Assembly: GCF_000685075.1 (NCBI RefSeq)
Contig: NZ_BAYD01000004.1
Location: 62,001 to 126,000, forward strand
Direction: 5' to 3'
DNA length: 64,000 nucleotides
Origin: Paraburkholderia oxyphila NBRC 105797
Lineage (GTDB): Bacteria > Pseudomonadota > Gammaproteobacteria > Burkholderiales > Burkholderiaceae
Shown here piece by piece: positions 54,459 to 62,042 of the stretch. Both the position numbers and the translations under genes were made by a program. The notes beneath the pieces are model-generated. The model was given only the letters and a program-made list of their open reading frames with translations, had not been told where the DNA came from and ran no database searches. Position 1 is the first letter of the stretch. Every line of letters begins with the position of its first letter.

Positions 54459-54728
54459 TGAGTCCTCCGTGGTCAAGGCTGGGAACATCAAACCATCGGC
54501 GCTGCCACTCATGCAACGAAGCAATTGAAGGACGCTCTTCAACGTACGCATGCGTTGCATTGACGAATCGATCATTTGCCTTGCCCGCGGTCGTTTTCTA
54601 TAGTCAAACGTTACGCGGCGTTCCGGCGTTCCGGCGTTCCGGTGCGGCATGGCGAATCAAAGACGTTGTGGCGGGCGGCCTCCACGCGAGAACGTGGCGT
54701 CGTCCAGCTTGCGTCGCCGTGCGCGATC
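54459..54728. other. Control region of the sulfonate-type operon
   Basis: No gene. Contains the near-symmetric CAACGTACGCATGCGTTG (core ACGCATGCGT at 54546-54555), a possible operator, and three tandem copies of GCGTTCCG (54618-54641). Confidence 0.4.
54618..54641. repeat. 8-bp tandem repeat, three copies
   Basis: GCGTTCCG repeated at 54618, 54626 and 54634 in the noncoding region upstream of the TauD-like gene. Confidence 0.75.
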
Positions 54729-54971
54729 TTATCGCGCCTGCGTGTCCACGAAGGCCGCGCAACGGTCGGCGGGCATCGTCAGGCGATCATGGCGCATGCA
54801 CAACCGGCTCGCCCCCATACTCGAGCCGTAGGCGGAACCGAAAGAAGCCAGTCCGGGCATGCTCGCTTCGAGCAGTGCCCGATCGTCGGCCCAATGCGCG
54901 CAGCGCGCGCAAGTCCCGGATGAGGCGTCGCAGGCGCGGGCCGCGCGCACCGCTGGAGCATGCGCGTTCAT
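54729..54971 (-). CDS. Small Cys-containing protein coupled to YeiH
   Basis: An 80-residue protein of unknown family. The pattern CARCAHW (CxxC, residues 21-24) followed by PGLASFGSAYGSSMGASRLCMRHDRLTMPADRCAAF gives four spaced cysteines and two histidines, which suggests a small metal-binding fold. Its ATG overlaps the yeiH stop (ATGA), which strongly supports translation. Role unknown; it is the second gene of the yeiH transcript. Confidence 0.6.
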   Translation of the reverse strand: MNAHAPAVRAARACDASSGTCARCAHWADDRALLEASMPGLASFGSAYGSSMGASRLCMRHDRLTMPADRCAAFVDTQAR

Positions 54972-56392
54972 TGTCCGAGCGCGAGCCAGTACGGGGCGAA
55001 TACGTGCACCGAGAGCACATAGCCGATCACCACGTTGACCGCCACGCCGGCGGCGAACGCCGCGAGCGGTTTCAGGCCGGTTGACGAGAGCGCCGTGAAA
55101 CGCGTGGTCAATCCGATGCTGAGAAAGCAGAACGTGAAGGCCCACGTGCGCAATGCGACGATCGGCGCCACGAATGCCGGGGTGACGACGCTGCGATATT
55201 CGGCCAGGGTGTAGTGAGAAGCGACCACGGTGACCAGCGCCGACGCGACCGCGAATCCGATGACGAATTTCGGAAACCGCGTCCAGATTTCCTTTGCGCC
55301 CGTGCGCGTCTGCACCGTGGCGTCCGTGTCGCGATCCCAGCGCGTGGTGGCGACAATGGCGAGCGCGAAGGCCCAGATGCCGATCCAGATGTCGCGGCCC
55401 ACGACCTTCATCAACACGAACGCCTGCAGCGCCGCATCGGGCGCACCGGCCACGGCGCCCGTGGCGTGGCGCGCAAAGTCTCCGTATGCCTGGGCAGCGG
55501 CGATGCCCGCGGCATCGGCGAACTCGGAGGTGCCGATCCACGCGCCGGCGACACCGGTCGGCAGTCCAAGCACACGCGAGAGCGCCGGGAGAGCGAACAC
55601 CATCACGATGGCCCAGACCACCACGAGCGTGATCGCCACCGAGGCCTGCTCGCGGCGTGCGCGCACCGCGCCGGCAATCGCAATGGCTGCTGATACGCCG
55701 CACACCGCGCCGCCCACACCAAGCACGGCGGCAAAGCGCTGATCGATTTTCAGCGCGCGCGCCACGCCGTAGATCACGAAGAACGTCGCAAGCGAGACGA
55801 TGGTCGCCTGCCCGATGGCCACGGGTCCTGCCCAGACGATCAGCGTGAACGGCAACGTCGCGCCCAGCAGCACGATACCGACCTTGATATAGAACTCCAC
55901 CCGCAACGCAGGGGCGAGCCATGCCGGGACCTTGAACAGGTTGGAGACGATCAGACCCAGCACCAGCGCGATCAACGGCGCCTCCAGGTTGTAGCGGTTT
56001 GCCTGACTCCACGCGGCAAGCGCGAAAATCAACGCTGACACGGCGAACACGACCGCGAACCCCGCCACGAATCGCACGACCGGCAAGCCGAGCGCCGCGA
56101 TGGCGACCGAAAAGACGATGGCGAAGGCTGCAAAGAGCGCGAGGTAGCCTCTCGCGTGCGCGGCGGCATCGTGCGCGAGGGCGCCGGAGTCCGACCATCG
56201 CGCGGGCGTGACGGCAAGCACCTTGATACTGCTGCCGGACGCGAACAGCGCATACGCGACGGCGATCGCAAACAGGCCGACGGCGACGGCCCACCAGTCC
56301 TCGTTTCCCCACGGCCCGCGGCGCTCCTGCACCGACGCCGCGTTTGCGGCTCCACCGTTGCCGGCGCTTCCGGCAATCGACGTATGACTCAT
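54968..56392 (-). CDS. yeiH: YeiH family inner membrane protein (putative sulfate/sulfite exporter)
   Basis: A 474-residue membrane protein with about ten segments. The family motifs NRYNLEAPLIALVLGLIVSN, FYIKVGIVLLGATLPFTLIVWAG and GVGGAVCGVSAAIAIAGAVRARREQASVAI are clear. Relatives are linked to export of sulfate or sulfite. A long hydrophilic and hydrophobic N-terminal extension of about 130 residues precedes the core and may add two or three segments. Its neighbour releases sulfite, so export of excess sulfite is a sensible inference. Followed by the coupled 80-residue gene. Confidence 0.8.
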   Translation of the reverse strand: MSHTSIAGSAGNGGAANAASVQERRGPWGNEDWWAVAVGLFAIAVAYALFASGSSIKVLAVTPARWSDSGALAHDAAAHARGYLALFAAFAIVFSVAIAALGLPVVRFVAGFAVVFAVSALIFALAAWSQANRYNLEAPLIALVLGLIVSNLFKVPAWLAPALRVEFYIKVGIVLLGATLPFTLIVWAGPVAIGQATIVSLATFFVIYGVARALKIDQRFAAVLGVGGAVCGVSAAIAIAGAVRARREQASVAITLVVVWAIVMVFALPALSRVLGLPTGVAGAWIGTSEFADAAGIAAAQAYGDFARHATGAVAGAPDAALQAFVLMKVVGRDIWIGIWAFALAIVATTRWDRDTDATVQTRTGAKEIWTRFPKFVIGFAVASALVTVVASHYTLAEYRSVVTPAFVAPIVALRTWAFTFCFLSIGLTTRFTALSSTGLKPLAAFAAGVAVNVVIGYVLSVHVFAPYWLALGQ

Positions 56393-56638
56393 GATGTGAC
56401 CCTGCCCATTCGTTGATCGCTATTTGCAAACGTTGACGTACCCACCGAGGTGCGCAATCCGCGTTTGTCGCGCTCGCGCGCAGATCAGTATGGATTCCAG
56501 GTGCACTGAATCTGAAATAATTTATTCACCTTTGCATATCTCGGCTATCTGCCCACCTCGTGTTCGAGGAGAGAGCAGTCACGAGTTTCGAATGAGGAAT
56601 GACGTGTGGCGGCACACGAATCCGGCACGCGCCACACT
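56393..56638. other. Divergent intergenic region, yeiH side
   Basis: No gene. Divergent promoters for yeiH (minus) and phaB (plus) must lie in 56393-56829; an A/T-rich stretch (TGAATCTGAAATAATTTATTCACC) at about 56505-56530 is a likely yeiH promoter area. Confidence 0.4.
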
Positions 56639-56698
56639 AATAAGCTATACAAAACAAATGCGTTAGCTCGCGACAGGTGTGCCCCTATACTCGTCGCA
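56639..56698 (+). promoter_or_regulatory. Promoter block B (phaB), twin of 48020-48079
   Basis: -35 TTAGCT (56663-56668) and -10 TATACT (56686-56691), 17 bases apart, with the same A/T-rich upstream element and CGTCGCA downstream as the block before the nitroreductase gene. Of 60 aligned bases only the spacer is unlike. It is 131 bases before the phaB start. Confidence 0.7.
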
Positions 56699-56829
56699 CC
56701 AGGGTTGCGCATGTGCGCGTGCCTTCGATCTTCGCCCGGTGGGCGAGAAAGTCGGCCCGGGTCAGAAGTGGAGACCCGTTGCGGAGCGCCACCTGAATTT
56801 CTGCAACACCTTCCTTTCGGATAGATAGC

Positions 56830-57573
56830 ATGACTAATCGTAGCGCATTGGTAACGGGTGGAATGGGCGGTCTCGGCGAGGCAATCAGCGTACGGCTGTA
56901 CGACGCGGGATACAGGGTCGCCGTCACCCACTCGCCGGACAACGCAGGCGCAAAGGACTGGCTGGCCAGAATGAAAGAGACGGGCCGCGATTTCCACGCC
57001 TGTTCCATCGACGTGGCCGACTACGATTCGTGCCAGCGCGGCGCGCAGAAGATCAAGAATGAACTCGGCCCCGTCGACATTTTGATCAACAATGCGGGCA
57101 TCACGCGCGACATGACCTTCAAGAAGCTCGACAAGGTCAATTGGGACGCGGTGCTGCGCACCAACCTCGATTCGATCTTCAATATCTCGAAGCCGCTGTG
57201 CGACAGCATGGTCGAGCACGGCTGGGGCCGTATCATCAATATCTCGTCGGTGAACGGATCCAAGGGCGCCGTGGGCCAGACGAACTACGCGGCTGCGAAG
57301 GCGGGCATGCATGGTTTCACCAAGGCGCTCGCGCTCGAGGTCGCCCGCAAGGGGGTGACGGTGAACACCATCTCACCGGGCTATCTCGCGACGAAGATGG
57401 TCACCGCCATTCCTCAGGAGATTCTCGACACGAAGATCCTCCCGCAGATTCCAATGGGGCGCCTCGGCAACCCGGATGAAGTTGCGGCGCTCGTGTTGTT
57501 CCTGTGCTCGGACGAGGCAGGCTTTGTGACCGGCGCGAATATCCCCATCAACGGCGGCCAGCACATGCAATGA
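56830..57573 (+). CDS. phaB: Acetoacetyl-CoA reductase
   Basis: A 247-residue short-chain dehydrogenase that reduces acetoacetyl-CoA to (R)-3-hydroxybutyryl-CoA with NADPH, for polyhydroxybutyrate. The N-terminal SALVTGGMGGLGEAIS, NNAGITRD and the catalytic Ser140, Tyr153 and Lys157 (GQTNYAAAK) are intact, and the end YLATKMVTAIPQEIL is PhaB-like. phaA and phaC are not nearby, so this is a stand-alone copy. Promoter block B precedes it. Confidence 0.9.
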   Translation: MTNRSALVTGGMGGLGEAISVRLYDAGYRVAVTHSPDNAGAKDWLARMKETGRDFHACSIDVADYDSCQRGAQKIKNELGPVDILINNAGITRDMTFKKLDKVNWDAVLRTNLDSIFNISKPLCDSMVEHGWGRIINISSVNGSKGAVGQTNYAAAKAGMHGFTKALALEVARKGVTVNTISPGYLATKMVTAIPQEILDTKILPQIPMGRLGNPDEVAALVLFLCSDEAGFVTGANIPINGGQHMQ

Positions 57574-57601
57574 CCGTCGCGCCGGGTCGTCGCGGCGGTC
57601 A
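57571..57601. terminator. Hairpin over the phaB stop
   Basis: Stem TGACCGTCGC / GCGGCGGTCA (one G-U pair) with an 11-base loop, beginning at the phaB stop and lying between converging genes. No T-run follows, so efficiency is doubtful. Confidence 0.4.
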
Positions 57602-57627
57602 TTGCTGGACGCCCCAGCGCCTTACGG

Positions 57628-59655
57628 CTAGCGCCGCACTGCCAGCCGGCGCAGCACGGCAATCATCGTATCGACCTCGTCGCAGGTATTGAAGAAAGCG
57701 AGCGAAGGGCGCACGGTGGCTTCGAGGCCGTAGCGGCGCAGAATCGGTTGCGCGCAGTGATGCCCCGCGCGGACCGCGATGCCCTCCTCGTTCAGCGCCT
57801 GCCCGACCTCTTCCGGGCTGTACCCCTTCATGACGAACGACAGCACGCTTGCCTTGTCCGGCGCGGTGCCGATGAGGCGCACGCCAGGCACAGGTGCGAG
57901 CACGCTCGTCGCATAGCCAAGGAGATCGTGTTCATAGCGCGCGATATTCTCGATCCCCAGCCGCGTCACGTAGTCGAGTGCCGCGCCAAGGCCCACGGCG
58001 TCGGCAATGTTGCCCGTGCCGGCCTCGAAGCGTCCGGGTGGCGGCTGGAACAGCGTGCGCTCGAACGTGACGTCGGTGATCATGTTGCCGCCGCCCTGCC
58101 ACGGCGGCATATCCTCGAGAAGCGCGCGCTTGCCATACACGACGCCGATGCCGGTTGGACCGAATATCTTGTGTCCCGAGAAGACGAAAAAGTCGGCATC
58201 GATGGACTGGACATCGACGCGCATGTGCGAAACCGACTGTGCGCCATCCACGAGCGCCTTCGCGCCGACACGATGGGCCATCTCGACAATGTCCTTCACC
58301 GGCACGATCGTCCCGAGCGCGTTCGACACCTGCGTGACAGCCACGATCTTCGTCCGGTCGCTGAGCAGTTTGCGGTATTCCTCCAGCAGCACCTGCCCCG
58401 AATCGTCAACCGGGATCACGCGCAGCACCGCGCCAGTCTGCGCAGCCAGTTGCTGCCAGGGCACGATGTTCGCGTGATGCTCGAGGTGCGAGAGAACAAT
58501 TTCGTCGCCGGCGCCTACATGCTGGACGCCCCACGATTTGGCGACCAGATTGATGGCCTCGGTGGTGCCGCGCACGAAGAGGATCTCTTCGGCGGACGAC
58601 GCGCCGATGAAGCGCCGGACCGTTTCGCGCGCCTGTTCGTAGGCATCGGTGGCGCGGCCCGCGAGCGTATGCGCGGCCCGGTGAATGTTCGAATTCTCGT
58701 GCGCGTAGAAGTACGCGAGCCGGTCGATCACGGCCTGCGGCTTGTGCGTCGTGGCCGCGTTGTCAAACCAAATCAGCTGCTTGCCGTTGACGCGCTCCTG
58801 CAGGATCGGAAAGTCGCGCCGCACCGCATGGACGTCGAACGGCGGATGCGCCGCCGGCGCGAGCGGCGCCGCCGGGTGTGGTCCCTCCGCCCGCTCTCGC
58901 CGCTGCGCGTTTTCGAACACGTAGAGCGCGTGGGGGCTGTCGGGCGTGCGCTGCACAAGCGGCAGCAAATCGCCCAAATCGTCTTCGGCAACGAGGCCGA
59001 ATGCGCGCGGATCGCCGAAGTCGAGGGGCGGCGCAGCGACTTCCCGGGGTTCGCCCCGCCAACCATACTTCGCCGCATCGACGAAATAGAACGGCGATGC
59101 CGCCTGCGGGGCATCTGCCTGCGCCGCGGCCAGTTGGGTCGTGGCCATGGAGCGCTCGCCGGCTCCATTCAGTTCCGGCACGCCGAGGACAGCACTGCCG
59201 GCCCGGGGTTCGAGCGCGGGCGCGATCATCTGCACATTGTCGGGAATGCCCCGCTGTGCTGCGGCGTGGGGAGCGAGGCCAGGCGCGCGGTTGCCGAGCG
59301 AGAGCACGTGCGTTGGCGCACCAGGCAGCAGGTTGACGCCGGGCACGTACCCTTGCGGCGGACTCATGCCGGGCAACCCGGTGCCCGTGCCGCCCGGTCC
59401 GGCGAGCGGCGATCCGGCAGGCGCCGGGTTGCTCGCGGACGCAACCAGCGGCGCCGCCGCAGGCAACGCCGATGGCACGCCGCCCACTGCGGCGCTGGCG
59501 GCCGACACATCGGGCGCCGCGACGCCGCCTGGCAACGCCGAGAAGAACTCGTTCGCAAGGCGCGCGAGCAATGCGGGATCGGGCAGGCCAGCCGGCGATA
59601 CGGGCGTGCCGGGCAACGGCAGCGTCGCCAGCGGATCAGCGGTAGGCGTAGTCAT
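57628..59655 (-). CDS. Encapsulin-associated cysteine desulfurase (SufS-like cargo)
   Basis: A 675-residue PLP enzyme. The first 270 residues are low-complexity and rich in Ala, Pro and Gly with short islands (LPGGVAAPDV at 41-50, NLLPGAPTHVLSLGN at 108-122, PFYFVDAAKYGW at 188-199): the targeting domain of family 2A encapsulin cargo. The SufS-like part has Lys496 (FSGHKIFG) for PLP, His393/394 (LEHHAN), Asp470-Gln473 and the persulfide Cys634 (GHHCAQP). It releases sulfur from cysteine inside the shell. Its start lies 20 bases inside the shell gene. Confidence 0.93.
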   Translation of the reverse strand: MTTPTADPLATLPLPGTPVSPAGLPDPALLARLANEFFSALPGGVAAPDVSAASAAVGGVPSALPAAAPLVASASNPAPAGSPLAGPGGTGTGLPGMSPPQGYVPGVNLLPGAPTHVLSLGNRAPGLAPHAAAQRGIPDNVQMIAPALEPRAGSAVLGVPELNGAGERSMATTQLAAAQADAPQAASPFYFVDAAKYGWRGEPREVAAPPLDFGDPRAFGLVAEDDLGDLLPLVQRTPDSPHALYVFENAQRRERAEGPHPAAPLAPAAHPPFDVHAVRRDFPILQERVNGKQLIWFDNAATTHKPQAVIDRLAYFYAHENSNIHRAAHTLAGRATDAYEQARETVRRFIGASSAEEILFVRGTTEAINLVAKSWGVQHVGAGDEIVLSHLEHHANIVPWQQLAAQTGAVLRVIPVDDSGQVLLEEYRKLLSDRTKIVAVTQVSNALGTIVPVKDIVEMAHRVGAKALVDGAQSVSHMRVDVQSIDADFFVFSGHKIFGPTGIGVVYGKRALLEDMPPWQGGGNMITDVTFERTLFQPPPGRFEAGTGNIADAVGLGAALDYVTRLGIENIARYEHDLLGYATSVLAPVPGVRLIGTAPDKASVLSFVMKGYSPEEVGQALNEEGIAVRAGHHCAQPILRRYGLEATVRPSLAFFNTCDEVDTMIAVLRRLAVRR

Positions 59656-60580
59656 AGTCGTGGTACTTGCCGATTTCGACTTCGTCCAGCACCGCGAGCG
59701 CGTCCGGCGTATGGACGGCCAAAGAGCAGTACAGCGAGATCAGGTACGAAGCGATTGCCTGATTGTTGATGCCCATGAAGCGCACCGACAGCCCCGGCCC
59801 CTGTTCGCCGGCGACGCCGGGCTGATACAGGCCAACTACGCCTTGCCGCTTGTCGCCCACACGCAAGAGCAAAACTTTCGTTTTGCCGTCGGCGACAGGG
59901 ACCTTGTCGGACGGAATCAACGGAATGCCGCGCCACGTAATGAACTGCGAGCCGAACAGGCTCACCGTCGGCGGCGGCACGCCGCGCCGCGTGCATTCGC
60001 GGCCGAACGCGGCGATCGCCAGCGGATGCGTGAGAAAGAACGCCGGCTCTTTCCAGACTTTCGTCAGCAGCTCGTCGAGATCGTCGGGTGTCGGCGCCCC
60101 GCTCAGCGGAAAGATCCGCTGATCTTCCTCGACGTTGGCCAGCATGCCGTAATCGGGATTGTTGATGAGCTGGCTTTCCTGCATCTCCTTGATCGTTTCG
60201 ATCGCAAGACGCAATTGCTCCTTGATCTGATCGTGCGGGCTGCTGTACAGGTCCGAAATGCGCGTATGCACGTCGACAATCGTGCTTACGGCATTGAGGA
60301 AGTATTCACGCGGGTGCTCGTCGTATGGCACGAAGGTGGTCGGCAGTGCGCCCTCGTCTTCGCGCGCCGTGCAGGCCGCATGCACGGCCTCGGGATCCCT
60401 GACACGGTTCAGACGGTAGATGCCCGCTTCCACGGGCACCCACTGCAAGAGATGCGTGAGCCAGCGCGGCGTGATGGTGGAGAGTTGGGGAACCGTCTTG
60501 GTGGCATTGGCGAGCTGCCTTGCCGCGTTATCACCGAGCGCTGTCGGGCTTGCCGCGGGTCCGTTTTCGATCGTCGACAT
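59636..60580 (-). CDS. Family 2A encapsulin shell protein
   Basis: A 314-residue shell protein of a protein nanocompartment (SrpI-like, HK97 fold). Recognisable stretches are TKTVPQLSTITPRWLTHLLQWVPVEAGIYRLNRV (parts), YFLNAVSTIVDVHTRISDLYSSPHDQIKEQLRL, VWKEPAFFLTHPLAIAAFGRECTRRGVPPPTV and the C-terminal EVEIGKYHDYDYAYR. Members were once annotated as membrane proteins or Crp-like regulators. GGAGTCATTC precedes the ATG at 60580. With the cargo gene 20 bases overlapping it, this is a complete shell-cargo operon; no cyclic-nucleotide-binding domain is seen. Confidence 0.95.
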   Translation of the reverse strand: MSTIENGPAASPTALGDNAARQLANATKTVPQLSTITPRWLTHLLQWVPVEAGIYRLNRVRDPEAVHAACTAREDEGALPTTFVPYDEHPREYFLNAVSTIVDVHTRISDLYSSPHDQIKEQLRLAIETIKEMQESQLINNPDYGMLANVEEDQRIFPLSGAPTPDDLDELLTKVWKEPAFFLTHPLAIAAFGRECTRRGVPPPTVSLFGSQFITWRGIPLIPSDKVPVADGKTKVLLLRVGDKRQGVVGLYQPGVAGEQGPGLSVRFMGINNQAIASYLISLYCSLAVHTPDALAVLDEVEIGKYHDYDYAYR

Positions 60581-60620
60581 GAATGACTCCGGATTCTTTA
60601 GAAAGAACGGGAAAATGCAT

Positions 60621-60662
60621 ATGACGGTTCGTCATTATAGGAGTCGAAAATTGGCGGCCCAA
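60621..60662 (-). promoter_or_regulatory. Encapsulin operon promoter and palindromic operator
   Basis: On the minus strand a -35-like TTGGGC (60662-60657) and a -10 TATAAT (60639-60634) are 17 bases apart. A perfect ATGACG-AAC-CGTCAT palindrome (60635-60621) starts at the -10 and covers the start site, 40 bases before the shell ATG. A repressor site is suggested. Confidence 0.55.
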
Positions 60663-60728
60663 CAAGAAATTAAACAACCCAAAGAATGCAAACGTCGAGG
60701 GTGCAGCCGCTGCGAAATAAGCAACCTG

Positions 60729-61499
60729 CTAATCCACGAAGGCGCGTTCGATCACATAGTGACCTGGCGAGCTGTTCCTGCCTTCGACCAGACCGGCTTG
60801 CTTGAGCAGCTCCGTCGTGTCCCTCAGCATGGCCGTGCTCCCGCACAGCATCACGCGGTCAGCTTCGGGTGAGAACGGCGTCTGGCCGAGATCGTCAAAC
60901 AGCTTGCCCGACGCGATCAGGTCCGTGATGCGCCCTTCATTCTCGAATTCCTCCCGCGTGAGCGTGGGGTAATACACGAGCTTTTCCCTGATCACCTCGC
61001 CGAGATACTCGTGGCCCGGCAGGTCATGCCGGATGTACGCCATGTAGGCAAGCTCGCCCTTGTGGCGGCAGGTATGCGTGAGGATGACGCGCTCGAAACG
61101 CTCGTAAATGTCCGGGTCCCGGATGATCGACATGAATGGCGCGAGGCCGGTGCCGGTCGAGAGCAGCCACAACGTCTTGCCGGGCAACAGGTTGTCGGTG
61201 ACCAGCGTGCCGGTCGGCTTCCTGCCGATCAGGATCGTGTCGCCGACCTTGAGGTGCTGCAGGCGCGACGTGAGCGGACCGTCCTGGACCTTGATGCTGA
61301 AGAACTCCAGATGCTCCTCGTAGTTCGGGCTCACGATACTGTACGCACGCGTCAGCGGCTTGCCCTCGACGTCCAGGCCAACCATCGTGAACTCGCCGTT
61401 GTTAAAGCGCAGCCCTGGGGCACGCGAGCACGTGAAACTGAACAAGGTATCGGTCCAGTGATGGACGGATTGAACCGTTGCGAGATCGTATTTGCTCAT
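60729..61499 (-). CDS. fpr: Ferredoxin-NADP+ reductase
   Basis: A 256-residue FAD enzyme that passes electrons between NADPH and ferredoxin or flavodoxin. The FAD motif RAYSIVSPNYEE, the NADP motif STGTGLAPFMSIIRDP and the terminal FAD-contacting YVIERAFVD match Fpr of Burkholderiales. The start at 61499 has no obvious ribosome site. It lies upstream of the encapsulin operon on the same strand but with 148 bases and a separate promoter between. Confidence 0.92.
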   Translation of the reverse strand: MSKYDLATVQSVHHWTDTLFSFTCSRAPGLRFNNGEFTMVGLDVEGKPLTRAYSIVSPNYEEHLEFFSIKVQDGPLTSRLQHLKVGDTILIGRKPTGTLVTDNLLPGKTLWLLSTGTGLAPFMSIIRDPDIYERFERVILTHTCRHKGELAYMAYIRHDLPGHEYLGEVIREKLVYYPTLTREEFENEGRITDLIASGKLFDDLGQTPFSPEADRVMLCGSTAMLRDTTELLKQAGLVEGRNSSPGHYVIERAFVD

Positions 61500-61839
61500 G
61501 TTGTCTGAAGAAACGACGTTGGACGGGGCGTGTCCCGCGGGGCGCGCTTGCCGGGTCAGCCCGGACGCGTGCTCGCGATACGGTGGAGGCAGGCCGCGAG
61601 CTGGCGTCGCGGGCACCGGAAGGCTCGCCGCGAGGGCCTGGCAACCGCTTGAACGACACACCCCGTCAGCCCGACTGCGTTCTGGCGCATTGTCGTGCCC
61701 CAAACGACGCGCTGGAAACGAATTTGTTTTCATATGCAAACCGCTGCCGCGCGAGACCCGGCACAGCGCCCTTGCGCGGCCACGTAATCTGTTCCGCCAG
61801 GCGGCAACAGGCCACGCTCCCACTGAAAGATCCGCAAGC
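61500..61839. other. Intergenic region
   Basis: No functional gene seen; contains the presumed promoter of fpr. The frames open here have no family resemblance. Confidence 0.45.
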
Positions 61840-61999
61840 GATAGTCGGCCTCCGCTGCTTTGCGCCTGGCGAGGTCTTTTCCGCGAGCCGGCGCTTTCGC
61901 AATTGCCTGCGGCTGAGCGCGGCATACATCTGGGATGAGCGAATCGAAGACGGTGTGCGCCGCCTGGGGCGGCTCGCGCAGGCGTTGCTCGCGGGCTGA
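61840..61999 (+). pseudogene. C-terminal remnant of a MocR/aminotransferase-like gene
   Basis: A short open stretch encodes LRCFAPGEVFSASRRFRNCLRLSAAYIWDERIEDGVRRLGRLAQALLAG (shown in parts of 20: LRCFAPGEVFSASRRFRNCL, then RLSAAYIWDERIEDGVRRLG), the ending typical of MocR regulators (APGxLFSASGRFRNCLRLN... ERIEDGVRRLGRL). Nothing upstream matches the rest, so only about 50 codons remain. Identification rests on this motif. Confidence 0.5.
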
Positions 62000-62042
62000 G
62001 TGCGAGGGTGTTTCATATCCGCCCCGCCGTTCCACTCAATCG

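Noticed and set aside
54546..54555. ACGCATGCGT as a defined operator
   Set aside because: A 10-bp palindrome can occur by chance in this GC-rich DNA, and no regulator is linked to it; kept only as a note in the control region.
61478..61830. Extension of the MocR-like remnant upstream
   Set aside because: The residues there do not match the family; only the last 50 codons do.
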